The notes under the pieces are model-generated. The model made no database searches and was not told where the DNA came from. It worked only from the letters and a program-made list of their open reading frames with translations. Both the position numbers and the translations under genes were made by a program. Shown here piece after piece: positions 20,825 to 32,694 of a stretch of 33,704 nt of DNA (its first letter is position 1; each line of letters begins with the position of its first letter). Source of the stretch: Chromera velia (Eukaryota > Sar > Chromeraceae); assembly GCA_018398765.1 (NCBI GenBank), contig JAHBMJ010001211.1:1-33704 (forward strand), given 5' to 3'.

Positions 20825-23800
20825 GTCTTTCTCTGTCTGTCTGTCTGTCTGTCTTTCTCTCTCTGTCTGTCTGTCTTTCTCTCTGTGTCGGTATGCCTTT
20901 CTCTGTCTGTCTGTCTGTCTTTCTCCTGCGTGCACGCCCGTACACACAAGCAGATACACACACGCACACACCGGAACAATTCTCAGGAGATTTTGTTTTT
21001 TGCCCATTCTTGCGAGTCTTTTCTTTTTCTCTCTCACCTCTCGCGATATGGGACTCGCATGCACTGGTGACGCGTAAAAGAAAGAAATGGAAAAAAAGAC
21101 CAAGAAGCGGCTCAGATCGACGTTCATCTCAAATAAAAAAGGCCAAAAAAGCAATGACGGCTTTCTGGTTGTTTTCACATCTTTCATCCCCTCCTGGTTG
21201 CCGTACTCTGGAGGCCTCCAGATGCCCCTCTGCATTTGTTTTCATACAGAATTCATTTATTTTCATAAAACCACGTGCCTCCAGATGCCCCCCCTCGCGG
21301 AAGTCTCTGAAGGAGGAGGCAGCCCCAGCCCTATGGGGAGCCCAATGTGCGGGTTCGAGTCGGCGAGTCCGACGGAAGTGGCGTCACAACCTGGAGGCCT
21401 CAGTCCTGTGGCGCGTCCTGTGGCGGGTGCCATTTCTTTTTTCATGGAGGGGCGGGAGAAGTGGCAGAGGTTCAGGGGAGCCGGGAGGAGAAAAACTCTC
21501 CGACGGTCGGTGCTGTGTGAGAGAGATGGAGGGGGAAGGGCGGTGTTGGATGGAAGGAAAGAGGGAGGGAGGGATAGACAAGACAAGAGACGTTCATTGG
21601 GGAATTTTTGATTCGTTCATTCATTCGTTCATTCATTCATTCATCGATTGGTTGATCAATCGGTCAGGCTATGCAGCATGAAGGGTGAAGACTTACTGAA
21701 ATTTCGGTAGAATCCTGCACCTATGAATGCATCCTTTTTGTCTGTTTGTGTCTGTCTGTCTGTCTGTATGCGTGCGCATGCATGACATGACATGGATGCC
21801 TGCAGGAAACCCTCACTGGTTGACCACGAGCTGATCCCCTCAATCGAGTGCAACCCTGTGCAGGCCCGCTCAATGCCCCCCGCACGGGAAGGTGAGGAAA
21901 GCCAAGCAGACGGACAGGCAGGCAGGTAGAAAACAAAGAAGAACGAAAGAAAGAAAGAAAAAGAAAGAAAAGACTTTGAAGGTGCAAGAAATGGCCCCTC
22001 TCCCCCTCTTCCTCTCTGCATGTGGGTATGTGTATGTGTTCATGTGTGTGTGTGTGTGTCATTTGGTCTTTGCCTGCTTGTGCCGCACTGCACCCACTTC
22101 ACGGTCACAGTCCAGGTCCAAGTGGCGTGTCATGCTGAAATCCTCTGACTGCTTGTGCCTCTTCGGTGCCTGTACTTCCTGTCTTTCTGACCCGGCCCGA
22201 CAAATGTATCCAGTCAACCTTTGGAGATCAAGCGCATTTCTCTATCTGTTCGGGTCGTCTGTTGAATTTCAAAGGAAAGGAAGCCATATAAGACTTTTGA
22301 ATGTCCACATTTGTTTGTGTTTTTTTTCCCCTTTCTTTTGGTTGTGTGAAGGATCGTCGAAAGAGGCCATCCCAATGCCCCCCATGTCCGGCAAGGCAGG
22401 GCCATCACTGCCGGACACCCTCAGCACAGTCGAGGTTGCAGCGCGGCTGTGCGAGTACGCCTTCGTGAAGGTGTGTGGGTGGGGCTGTGTATGTGATGGA
22501 TGGTTTTTTTTTTGTGGTTTTTGCTGAGGCATTCTTTGCTGTTCTATGAAAAGACAATGGGGAGGGGGAATGTGAAGGAAGGACAGGGGGCCTTGATCAG
22601 ACTTCATGGACTTCTTGCTGTCTCTGGATTTCTTCCTTTTTTTCCTTCCCTCCCCGAGCTTTCCCCTCCTCTCTCTTGCCGGGATGATACGCTGTATCTC
22701 CTTCTGCACTTCCGTGTGCCTCTTTGATCTTTGATCGCGGAAGAGAGCGAGAGGAAAGAAAGGCAAAGGAGTGTGTATGTGTATGTGTGTGTGTATGTGT
22801 GTGGTGTGTGGTGGCATGTGCATGGTTGTTGCTGCAGTTTGAAGATTGGAGGGAGTCCGTCGTCTCGTGGCAGGACGCTGTGCTGTCGAGGAAGGATCTG
22901 CCGAATTGGTCCGTCTGTCAAGAAGAAAGAAAAAAACAGAAGAGAATTAAGAAAGAGAAAAAGGGGAAGAAAAGACGATGTAGTCTGTCAGGCCTCAGGC
23001 AGGTACGTAGTTAATTAATCAATCAATCAGTCTGTCGAGACCGAAATGCTGGCACGCAGCAACGTGATCAAGTCGAAGTTGTTGGAAAGGAAAAAAGAAG
23101 ATGCAGTTATGAGAAATGGCACTCCCGGAGTTGTCGGAAGGCGAAGAAGGCGTGTTTATGTGGAGATAGGCAGGCAGGCAGACTGACAGACAGACATATA
23201 GAGTGACAGAAAATTGCCAGGTAGATCAAGCGGAATGGATAGAGGGTGCGACTTTGGCCCTTATTATTTCAAGATGAAAAAGGGGAAGACGGGCACTTGC
23301 CACGATCAATCGAGCGAAGACGAAAGCCAATGAGAAAGCATGTCTCTGTGCCTCTCATGCATTTGTTTTTCTTGTCCATTCTTGTGTGTTGGGTGGGGCG
23401 TGTGTGTACAGGTTCAACGAGAATGAAAATAAATGCATGTACGTTGGTTGTACATGCAGGTACAAAAGCACTTTGTTCAACGAGCTCTACTTTTTGGTCG
23501 AGGGTGGATCTCTGTGGACAGAGGGCGCTCCCTGGTGGAAGGTGGCGAAGTTAAACATGGAACCTTGGTTGGTTCGTTGGTTGGGGGGGGTGGGGGTGTT
23601 TTCTTTTTTCCTTGAGGGCCTCTGTGCGTGGACGGATGGTTGGATTTGTTCCGTCCGTCTGCGTGTTGACAGACAAGTCGAAAAGTGACCTTCCTGCTTT
23701 CTTTCGGACGGAGGGAGCGGAAAGCTGTCGCGTCTCGTATTTCTCTCTTTATTTTTTGTGCGGATTGGCCAGGTCTTTTTGGTTCTTTCTGCGCGCAGGT

Positions 23801-23953
23801 GGATGGGATTGGGCGACGCGGAAAAGAGGAAAAGGATCGCGCGACTGCACAGGAAAAAGGTGAGGGCTTCGAGGGCGCTGTTGATTCTTTCGATCGTAAG
23901 CGTCTATTCTTTTGCTTCTTCGTTTGGTTTCTTTGCCTCTCCCTCTCTCTCTC

Positions 23954-23987
<34 letters not shown>

Positions 23988-26900
23988 TCTATGTGTATGT
24001 GTATGTGTATGTGTGCGTGCCTCCGTTAATGTGCACGCAGAAATCGTTAACTGGGGGGGACAAGTCAACTGCGTCGAGAGATGCGGCGGCTGCGAGAGAG
24101 GCCAGGAGCGGCGGGCTCCCTGGAGCAGTGATTCCGAGTCATGGGCCTCAAGAAGGAGGAGGTCGGTTGGCAGGCATATCGAGGCAGGGAGGGAGGGAGG
24201 AGGTGTTTCATAGTTTGTTCTTTTTGCGATTTTCCATGGTGGTTCTTGTCGCCATCTTCTCATTCTTCGACTGCCTTCTGCGGGCCTTTTCATTGTCCTG
24301 CAGTTTTGTGCACGGGGGCATGGGGGGTCTTTGCCCTTCCATTGCTTCCTCTCCCCCCCCCCCCCCCNCCCCCCCTCTGTGTGTGTGTGTGTGTGTGTGT
24401 GACGGCTCTGGAACCCTTTCGTCATTCCTTTGAATGCTGGCAGTGCACCCAGCCACCCACGGACTTGCCAGAGAGAGGTCGCCTGACGAGTCGTACATCG
24501 GGGAGGGAGGGGATGAGATGGACGCGGGGCTGATGGATAGACTTCCAAAGTCAGTCTGTCAGCATTTCCCTCTATCTGTCTGTTTCTGTCTCTGTCTGTC
24601 TCTGTCTGTCTCTGTCTCTATCTGTGGCTGTCTGTCTGTCTGTTTCTGTCTCTGTCTGTCTGTCTCTGTCTCTGTCTCTGTCTCTGTGTCTCTTTTAGTC
24701 TGTCTGTTAGCCTGTGCAAGGAAGTTTTTGTTGCTTGCCCCGTCTTTTCTGTCACTTTGCTTTTTGGAGTGGGAGAAGGAAAGAATACCAACTTTTGTTG
24801 TAATCTCTTCGTCAGGCTCTGCTATTATTTGTCTTTTCACCTCCCACCTCTCCATCTTTCCTCCTATCGGACAATGCCTCGTCTGTGTGTGCCCACGTGT
24901 GTGTACCTATCTGCAGGTGGGGCGAGTGTGAGATCCTCGCATGGGAATGGTGAGTGAGTGAGTGGGCGATTTGATTGCATGGGTGGTTGGGGGGACTTGT
25001 GACAGACAGGGAGGGAGGGAGGGAGGGCCCTGCCGACAGATAGAGAGACAATCCTTCTTTCGACGATCAAGTGTTGTTTTTGCTTTCTTTCAATAATACG
25101 CAACGTGCGTGCAGAGGCGTAGACGGACGAATGAGTGAATAGAGAGAAAAGAAGAGAAGAGAAAGGCTTTTGGAGGGACGTGCCGGACGCGAAGGCTTCT
25201 TCTCCTCCTCACATGAGGAGCCGGTGAAGCAAGCCATCGTATTTTCCTTCCATGGGTTGGATGTATGGTATCATTTTCTACATGAACACGTGAAAGCTTC
25301 TCGCAGGGACTTTAAATTCTCCTCCGTGTGTGCGGCCATCTGAATGAGGGATCCTTCTATCCATGCATCTACGTACATGCAGGCACGCCGAGCAAAGCCA
25401 CTCGACTGCCGAAGTGAGGAGAGACATCGAAAGGGAAGAGACGGAAAGGAGAATCAAGGCCGGGGTCCCCGCAACGGTTTTTCGGGCAGTGCCGGTGGGT
25501 GGGTACTCTCACTCCCTCCATCATCTGTCTGTCCTGTCTGTTTGGCCGTCTATTTTTGTCAATTTCTCTTTTCCTTTGTGTACGTGGGTGCGCGGTCGTC
25601 TTTCCTTGTTCAAGTGTGCGTTCGCGTTTATGAGTTTGCGTCAAGTGCGAATGGTCGATAGTCTCTTTTTTCTGTTGGCTTTGCGGTAGACTGACTGACT
25701 ACACGAGGTCGGAGTCTTATTCCAAAAGAATATTCACGGCAATTGACGCCAATTCAACTGAGCGTTCCACCAGGCCGCTTCGTACTTCACATTTTGCTGT
25801 AACGAATATTTAAGTGTGCTGCTGACTGACTGCCTGACTGACTGACTGACTGACTGCCTGACTGCCTGACTGCCTGACTGACTGACTGACTGACTGACTG
25901 AGTGAGTGAGTGAGTGAGTGAGTGCAGGAGAACAGGAGTATATCTGGGTCCCCCCCCAGGCCCGGAGGTGTATCGGGGGATGTGGACGTCAGTCAGTCGA
26001 GGGGGGCGGGCGGTGGATCTATCTATCTATCTGTGCATGTCTGTGTCTGTCTGCTTTCCTGTTCTCTCCAATGCAGTCAGTGCCTCTTTTCTTTCTTTCG
26101 TCCGTCTGGCCTTTATTCCCTTCAGGGTGTATGGAGGCTGCTTGCATCTGTCTCGTTCTGCTTCTTCCCCTCCACGCACTTGCTGTGTCTCTTTTCCTCC
26201 TGGGTGCTTTTTTTTTGTTGTTGTTGTACTCAACTCATCCATTCATTTTTTTGTTCCGTCTCTGTGACGTCACGGGGAAGCCTGCAGGATGAGATCCAAA
26301 GAAGACAGAGCCAGGAGAGGGCGGACGAGAGGGAGATGGAAGAGATGTCAGAGGTCGGTCAGTTGGTTTTCCTTTTCTTTGGTCGAGTAGCACTTAGGAA
26401 AACGGTGTGAGACGAATGAAGGTCTTCCTCTTTCCCGTGTCCTTGATCGTTTTTCTTAGAGACTGCTTGAAAAGAAAGGGAAGCATTATTGAAGCTTCCC
26501 CTTGATTGTTTTCTCTTGCCTTCTGTAATCTTTCGCGGGAGATCCTTTTCTCCTTCTACTCTCTCTTTTGTTTGTCTCTCCCTCCATTTGTACTCAGATT
26601 TATGTTTTTCTCTTATTTTCATCTGTGCATCTCGTTTAATTTCGGATTGCAGCATAGAGTGTTCGCACGGAGTTCTCTGACGAGAGTCCACATCGACGAG
26701 TGCAGACGCGCAAAGTAAGTGCATGGGAGGGTGAGGGAGGGGGGATGGGAAAGAACGGCGATTGAAGCAGTAACCAAGCGACTGACTGCATGGGTGAGAG
26801 TTTCATGAAATTTGTGCTTGACCCCATGCACCAACCAGCAGGCCAATTTGATGTCCCTCCCTCCCTCCCTCCCTCCTGGTCTTGATTGATTGTTCTCACG

Positions 26901-27432
26901 GAGGCAACAAGAAAGAGGGCTTTCGTCTCTCACTTCTTCTTGTCTGCTTTTCTTTCTGCTACCTCATAATTGTGTTTCTCTCTTGTTCTTGTATGTATTT
27001 CTCGGTGCACTGTGATACGAATAAAGCTTCAATGCTCGAAAGAGACGAGAAGGAGTGAGCAAATGCGGGCAGAGAAGTTCGTAACCACTTTGTCTCGACC
27101 CAGTTATCCTGTTCACATTCACGTGTGCACCTGCGCTTGTTTGGATATGTGCAGATACTCTCCAGCCTCTCTGGGTCACTTTCTGTATCTGGAAGGTCTC
27201 GAATATCTGATGTACAACACCTACGATGTGCACTTCTACGCCTCCTGGGCACTGGTGGGCATTCCTTGTTTCTATCCTATCATTTTGGTCTCGTTCTTCT
27301 CTCGTCTTCGCCCCGCACTTGCTCCTTTCTCTGATGATCGCCGCACCTGTTTTTTTTCAATCTTCCCCGAAGCCTCAATACCTCTTGCCTGCCCCGGGTC
27401 AAGTCAAGTCGGTCTCTTTTTTCACTTCTGAG

Positions 27433-27465
<33 letters not shown>

Positions 27466-27681
27466 AGGTCGTCTGTACGGGAGGGATGCGTCTCGATACA
27501 TGCAGTCGTTTGTCACATCTATCTATCCCTTTTATCTTCTTTCTTTCTGTCTGCAGGTCTGCCTGTTCCCCCGACTTGACAACGAAATCCACAAGGACAT
27601 GGCAGAGGCCATCCTCTCTGAAGACTCCGAAGTGAGTCTGTCTTGTCTTGTCTTGTCTTGCATTTTCTTTCAGTCTTTGTT

Positions 27682-27720
<39 letters not shown>

Positions 27721-29448
27721 CCTGTTCTGTTTCGTTTCATGTCTTGCTTGATGCATCCATGCTGCACTCACGCTCTCTTCTCTCTTTTCCCCTGTAGATT
27801 CTCTGTCTGATGGATCCAGCATGCAGTCCGTCTTTCCGATCGACTTTGTGTTCGTTTTTTCGTCTCTTTCCCTGCTCCGTTACTTCATTGATCTTTTCTG
27901 TCCCGTTTTCTTCGACTGGCTTTCAAGACAGAAGAGCCGGACTTGGACCTCACAAACACCCGTGGAGTTTCTTTTCTTTTGAGTCGCTTTCCAGGTAGAG
28001 GTCTCCTCAATCAATTATTTCGTCAATCAAATTTTGAACAACCTCTCTCCTTCCTCTCTCCCTCCCCTGCTGTGCGTTTGATGAAATGAGCAGATGCGCC
28101 CGTGCCTCTTCCGTCTGACGCATAAGGCCAAGAGGAAAGATATCGGTGAGTCTTTGGTTTTTTGCTTTTTAATTGCTGTTCCTTTTTGTCGGAGTGTGCT
28201 GATGGCCGTTTGAGGTTCACAACTTGTTCGTTCTGGACGTTCGCGTGCGAGCGACATCCTTTGTTACGTGCGTGCGTCGATATGTGAATGGGAAAGCTTC
28301 ATGGCGGTAGGTGTACCTGCTGCCTCATAAGGGTGGACGTTTGTCTGTCTTTTGTTTGTTTTTGCCTGCCTACGCGCAGGGTGCGTGCCACACGATCTGG
28401 GGGGCCCTGGAGAGTGCCCCCTTGTGAGGGCAAATGTATACAATCTCCATCATACAGGGGTCCGTGGGTGGTAGGGAGGGTGGGTAAATGGAAAATTGAT
28501 TTGCGCCTTCGGGTTCTGCTTTCTTGGTTCGATTATATCTGTGTGGGTGGGTGGGTAGTTTCTCTTGGTGGTTCGATCGTTTGGTGATCCGCCCAGAGAG
28601 GTAGAAAGACGGAAAAGGGCATCTTGGTTTTTTTTTCCCAAGTTAAAGTCTGAACAAAGAAAAAGGTGAAGGGAGGGGCGTGAGACAGGCGGGGAAGAGC
28701 AAGTCAAAAGTGACGGAGGCGAGGAGGCTACGGTGGGGTAGCACTTTTCTCCTTCTGCATGTTACCAATTTGTCTTTCTTTCTTTCCTTCCTTTCTTTCC
28801 TTCCGGGAAGACGTTTTCCTGCGTGCCTCGGAGGATTCCATATTATCGAGGTCGTCAACATGGTATCAAATCACAGTATTGTTTGTTGTGTGTTTGACCT
28901 GCAGGACTGGAAGGACCTTCCATCCAAATTTATCCTCCAAGTGAGTGAGGGACGGGAAAGGGGTGGTGTGGGGAAAGAAGGAACCACTCCCTCCCCACTG
29001 TTTCCTGCATGTCCCCATTTGTTCATGCACAAACACTAGCTCGTCCGTGAGTGAGAAACCCGGGCTTTGTTTTGTTCTCCACCCCATCCACCCACCCAAT
29101 CTCTGGGGCTTCCTCCTCTTTTTTTCTTTCAGCCCGCGATTCCAGAACCTTTCTCTCGCCGTTTCTTCTGCTTCTTCTTTTTCTTCTTGATGTACATGCA
29201 TGCATGCAGGTCTGGAGGAATTATTTCGTGACTGGAGACGAGGACTTCCTTGCGACCTGCTGGTTGGTAAGAGGAGGGGAGGGCAGGGCAGGGCAGGGCA
29301 GGGGGCGGGTGCTTTGTTTAAATGCTTCTGTTGTCCGAGTGACTGAAGTTGATTTGAACTTTTTCTCGGCATCTAAAGGCTTCTCATGTGCCGCTTTGTG
29401 TGGATACATGCGATCGCTTTTCCGCAGCTTTGGCGTGATGCATGTCTT

Positions 29449-29484
<36 letters not shown>

Positions 29485-29518
29485 TCTCTCTCTCTCCCTC
29501 TCCCTATCTCCCTCTCGC

Positions 29519-29553
<35 letters not shown>

Positions 29554-32500
29554 TGCGATTCTCTGTTTGTTGCAGGCCTGCCATGAAGGTTGTGATGATC
29601 CGAGTGATGCGATTCGTGGACAAGAAACATGGACTGATCGTTCATGGTCGGTCGGTCTGTCTGTGAGTGAGTCAGTTAGTTAGAGGGTCTCTCTCGACAG
29701 ACAGAAGGAACAAAGAAGAAAAGAAAATGGTCCAGTGGTTGTGCGCAGAAACTTGTTTTTGTGCTTTCTGACTGACTGTGTTGAATCCAATCCGAGCAAG
29801 GGGGGGGGTGGCTTTTCATTCACAGTCACAAGAGCGTTTTGGCTCAGTGGGGTTGAAAGGAAAGAAGGAAGGAAGGAGGAAGGAAGGAGGAAGGAAGGAA
29901 GGAAGGAGGAACGAAGGAGGAAGGAAGGAAGGAAGGAAGGAAGGAGGAAGGAAGGAAGGAAAGAAGGAAGGAAGGAAGGAAGGAAGGAAAGAAGGAAGGA
30001 AGGAAGGAAAGAAGGAAGGAAGGAAGGAGGAAGGAAGAAGGAAGGAAGGAAAGAAACAAGGAAAGAAGGAAGGAAGGAAAGAAGGAAGGCAGGAAGGACA
30101 AAAGGAAGGAAGGAAGGAAGGAAGGAAGGAAAGAAGGAAGGAAGGAAGGAAAAAAGGAAGGAAGGAAGGAAGGCAGATGATCGGCTGATCGATCGTTGGG
30201 GCAGCCGTCGATCAGAATCAATCGGCTGTGGGCTTCTTTCTTTCTTTCTTTCTTTCGCCTTTTTGTAACTGGGTGGGTTGAAATTCGACCTATTGAGCGG
30301 ACTGGTCGCTGCGCCGCATCTAAAGGGGAGAGGCATCTCGCTGAAAGTTACACACGTTCGGAACGAATGACCGTGAGGAGTGATTCGGTTTTTGGCGTGC
30401 TCACCGTCGTGGTTTTTCCTTTTCTCTCCACATTCCTCTCGGATGGTTTGATTTCTGCTGCCGCAAATGTCAGCAACATGTCCTTCCTCCCTGTGACTCT
30501 GTGTATATTTGTCCTCCCTCCCTGTGACTCTGTGTATATTTGTCCTCCCTCCCTGTGACTCTGTGTATATTTGTCATACGAGGGTTTTGTGTTGCATGGT
30601 TTTCTGACGGTTCGTCTCTTCTTTCTTTCACCGCTGTCACATGCAGGTGGTTGGCCAGATCACACATACGATGCGTGGAGCTGCGCAGGGGTGAGTGAGT
30701 GAGTAAGTGCTCTTTAGTTTGTTTGTTTGTTTGTCTGCCTGTTTGGGTGCTCATCTTTCTTTCTTTGTTCCGGTCCATTTGAATTTCCCGCTTGCATTTT
30801 TTTCGGCAGCGTTTTGTCGTCTGAACTCTTCTAAACGTCTTTCGGTGCCTTGTGAGATTCTTGCTGGACACACAATATCATGCATGTCCCGCCTGCCTGC
30901 CTGCCTGTTTCATTTCTCAATGTGGGTGTGACCATGCACTGCACGTGTGCGCACACACGTGCAGGTATCTGCGTACTCTGGAGGGCTCTGGTGTGCCGCT
31001 CTGAGGGCGTACATTGAGGCGTCGTGTGTGCTAAACAAGGAGGAACACATGGTCCCAAATCATGTACGTGCGTTGAGTTAAGTTGAAGGGGGGGGGTTTA
31101 CTGAACAGGAATTGATTGCCTTGAATCTGCGCGTGTGTTGTGTGCATGCATGCATGCATGCATGTGCCTGAATGAAGGGGTGACGTGCGGGTGTAGAAAC
31201 GTCTGGTGTGTCCTCCAAAAAAGAGGAGTAGCGAACGGGGTGATCGATGGGTTTGCCTTCCGATGTCTTTCTCCTGTTCCTTCCTTAGGTTTACACACTC
31301 CCTTTCTCTCCTCTTGAGCACTCCTATAGTCATCTGGTCAATGTGCACCTCTGCGTGCGTACATGAATGATCTCCTCGCAGGACGCCTGTGTGGCATTGT
31401 TAGAGAAGGCCGAGAAGAATTGGGTGGTCGGTCTTCAATTGTTTTTACTTTTTTTGTTTCGCCCCCCTTCCTTCCACATTGTTCCTTTTGCTTCTGCTCG
31501 ATTCTGCTTGCTTTCCCTTTCTTTCCTCTTTGCCTCGCTGTCATTTGCCTGAGGCTTTCCCACTGACGGTCATGAGAGTGAAGAGCGTGAACGCAAGCAG
31601 TACCGTGACATTGCACGACAATCCGTCCATCTCTTGAGTGAATGAAAGAAAGGAAAGGCGTCGCATGGCGAGATGACGCGTCCTTTTTCTACTTATGGGT
31701 TTACACTAAATCGAGTTGAGTACTGTCTTTTTCTCTCTCTTTGAGTCTTTGTCCATCTCTCCTTCTCCCCCTTCCCCCCTTCTTTCTCGTTCTCTTTTCC
31801 CGTCTCATGTTTTCCTTTTCGGATTGTGTGCAGAAAATGCTGTGGGACGAGAAGAAGGGCTATTTCCTCTACGACTCGATGAGTTAGTCTTCTCTTCTGT
31901 TGATGATGGGGGGTGTTGCGCTGTTCCTCTCTTTCGTGCTTCGTTCGCTCCGTTGCTGCATCTTTTTTGCTCATGTGAGCATTTCTGTGCGAGGGAGTCA
32001 TTTCTTTCGGCTCTGTTGTGTCCTCATGGTGCTACAAAAGTGTTCGAGATCACTCGTTCCTTCCTCTCTGTTCCCTGATTGCAGACAACGCGTCAGTGCA
32101 TGCAGATCAACTTGCCGGAATCTGGTCAGTCAGTCAGTCAGTGAGTCGACAGGGGTCGGATGAGAGTCTCTCTGTCTCTCTCTCTCTCTCTCTCCCCCTC
32201 TGTGTGTGCGTGTGTGTGTGTGTGTGTGTGGTAGAGGGAAGGAGCGAGAGAGAGAGGGAGACAGATATACATGAATAAGGGAAAGCCTTTAGACACTTTC
32301 TCTGTGTTTGTTTGTGTGTAGGCTGAAATGTCGTTGTTTGGAGGTACAAAGCCATCCATCGAGGTGCTTTTTGGCAACTTTCCTTTGCACATATTACAAA
32401 AAAAGAGAAAATGTGATGTTTTTTGCGTGTTCCCACGATTCAATTGTTTGCCTGATAAAAAAAAAAGCACTGAAGGACCAGGCAGACCAAATGAATGCCC

Positions 32501-32658
32501 CTCCTACCTGACTCACTTCTTTGCATGCATGATTGCCCACCCGCAGGTGGCTGAAGGCGTCAGGACTGGAAAGTGCGAACGTGCCGGCGGAGAAAATTCA
32601 CCGAGCTTTGCAGGTGAGGGGGCAGGGGCAGATGGATTCATTCGCCTCTCCGCCTGAG

Positions 32659-32694
<36 letters not shown>

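Noticed and set aside
20431-21681. 416-codon plus-strand open frame
   Set aside because: Consists of the CTGT microsatellite plus intron sequence; only exons 15 and 16 inside it fit GBA2, and in another frame.
27799-27990. Possible exon after exon 30
   Set aside because: Direct joining of exons 30 and 31 keeps phase and the length seen in human GBA2; no donor here restores the frame to exon 31.
29680-30336. Long open frames through the GGAA tract (Lys/Arg/Glu-rich on plus, Ser/Phe/Leu-rich on minus)
   Set aside because: Pure microsatellite translation inside an intron of GBA2.
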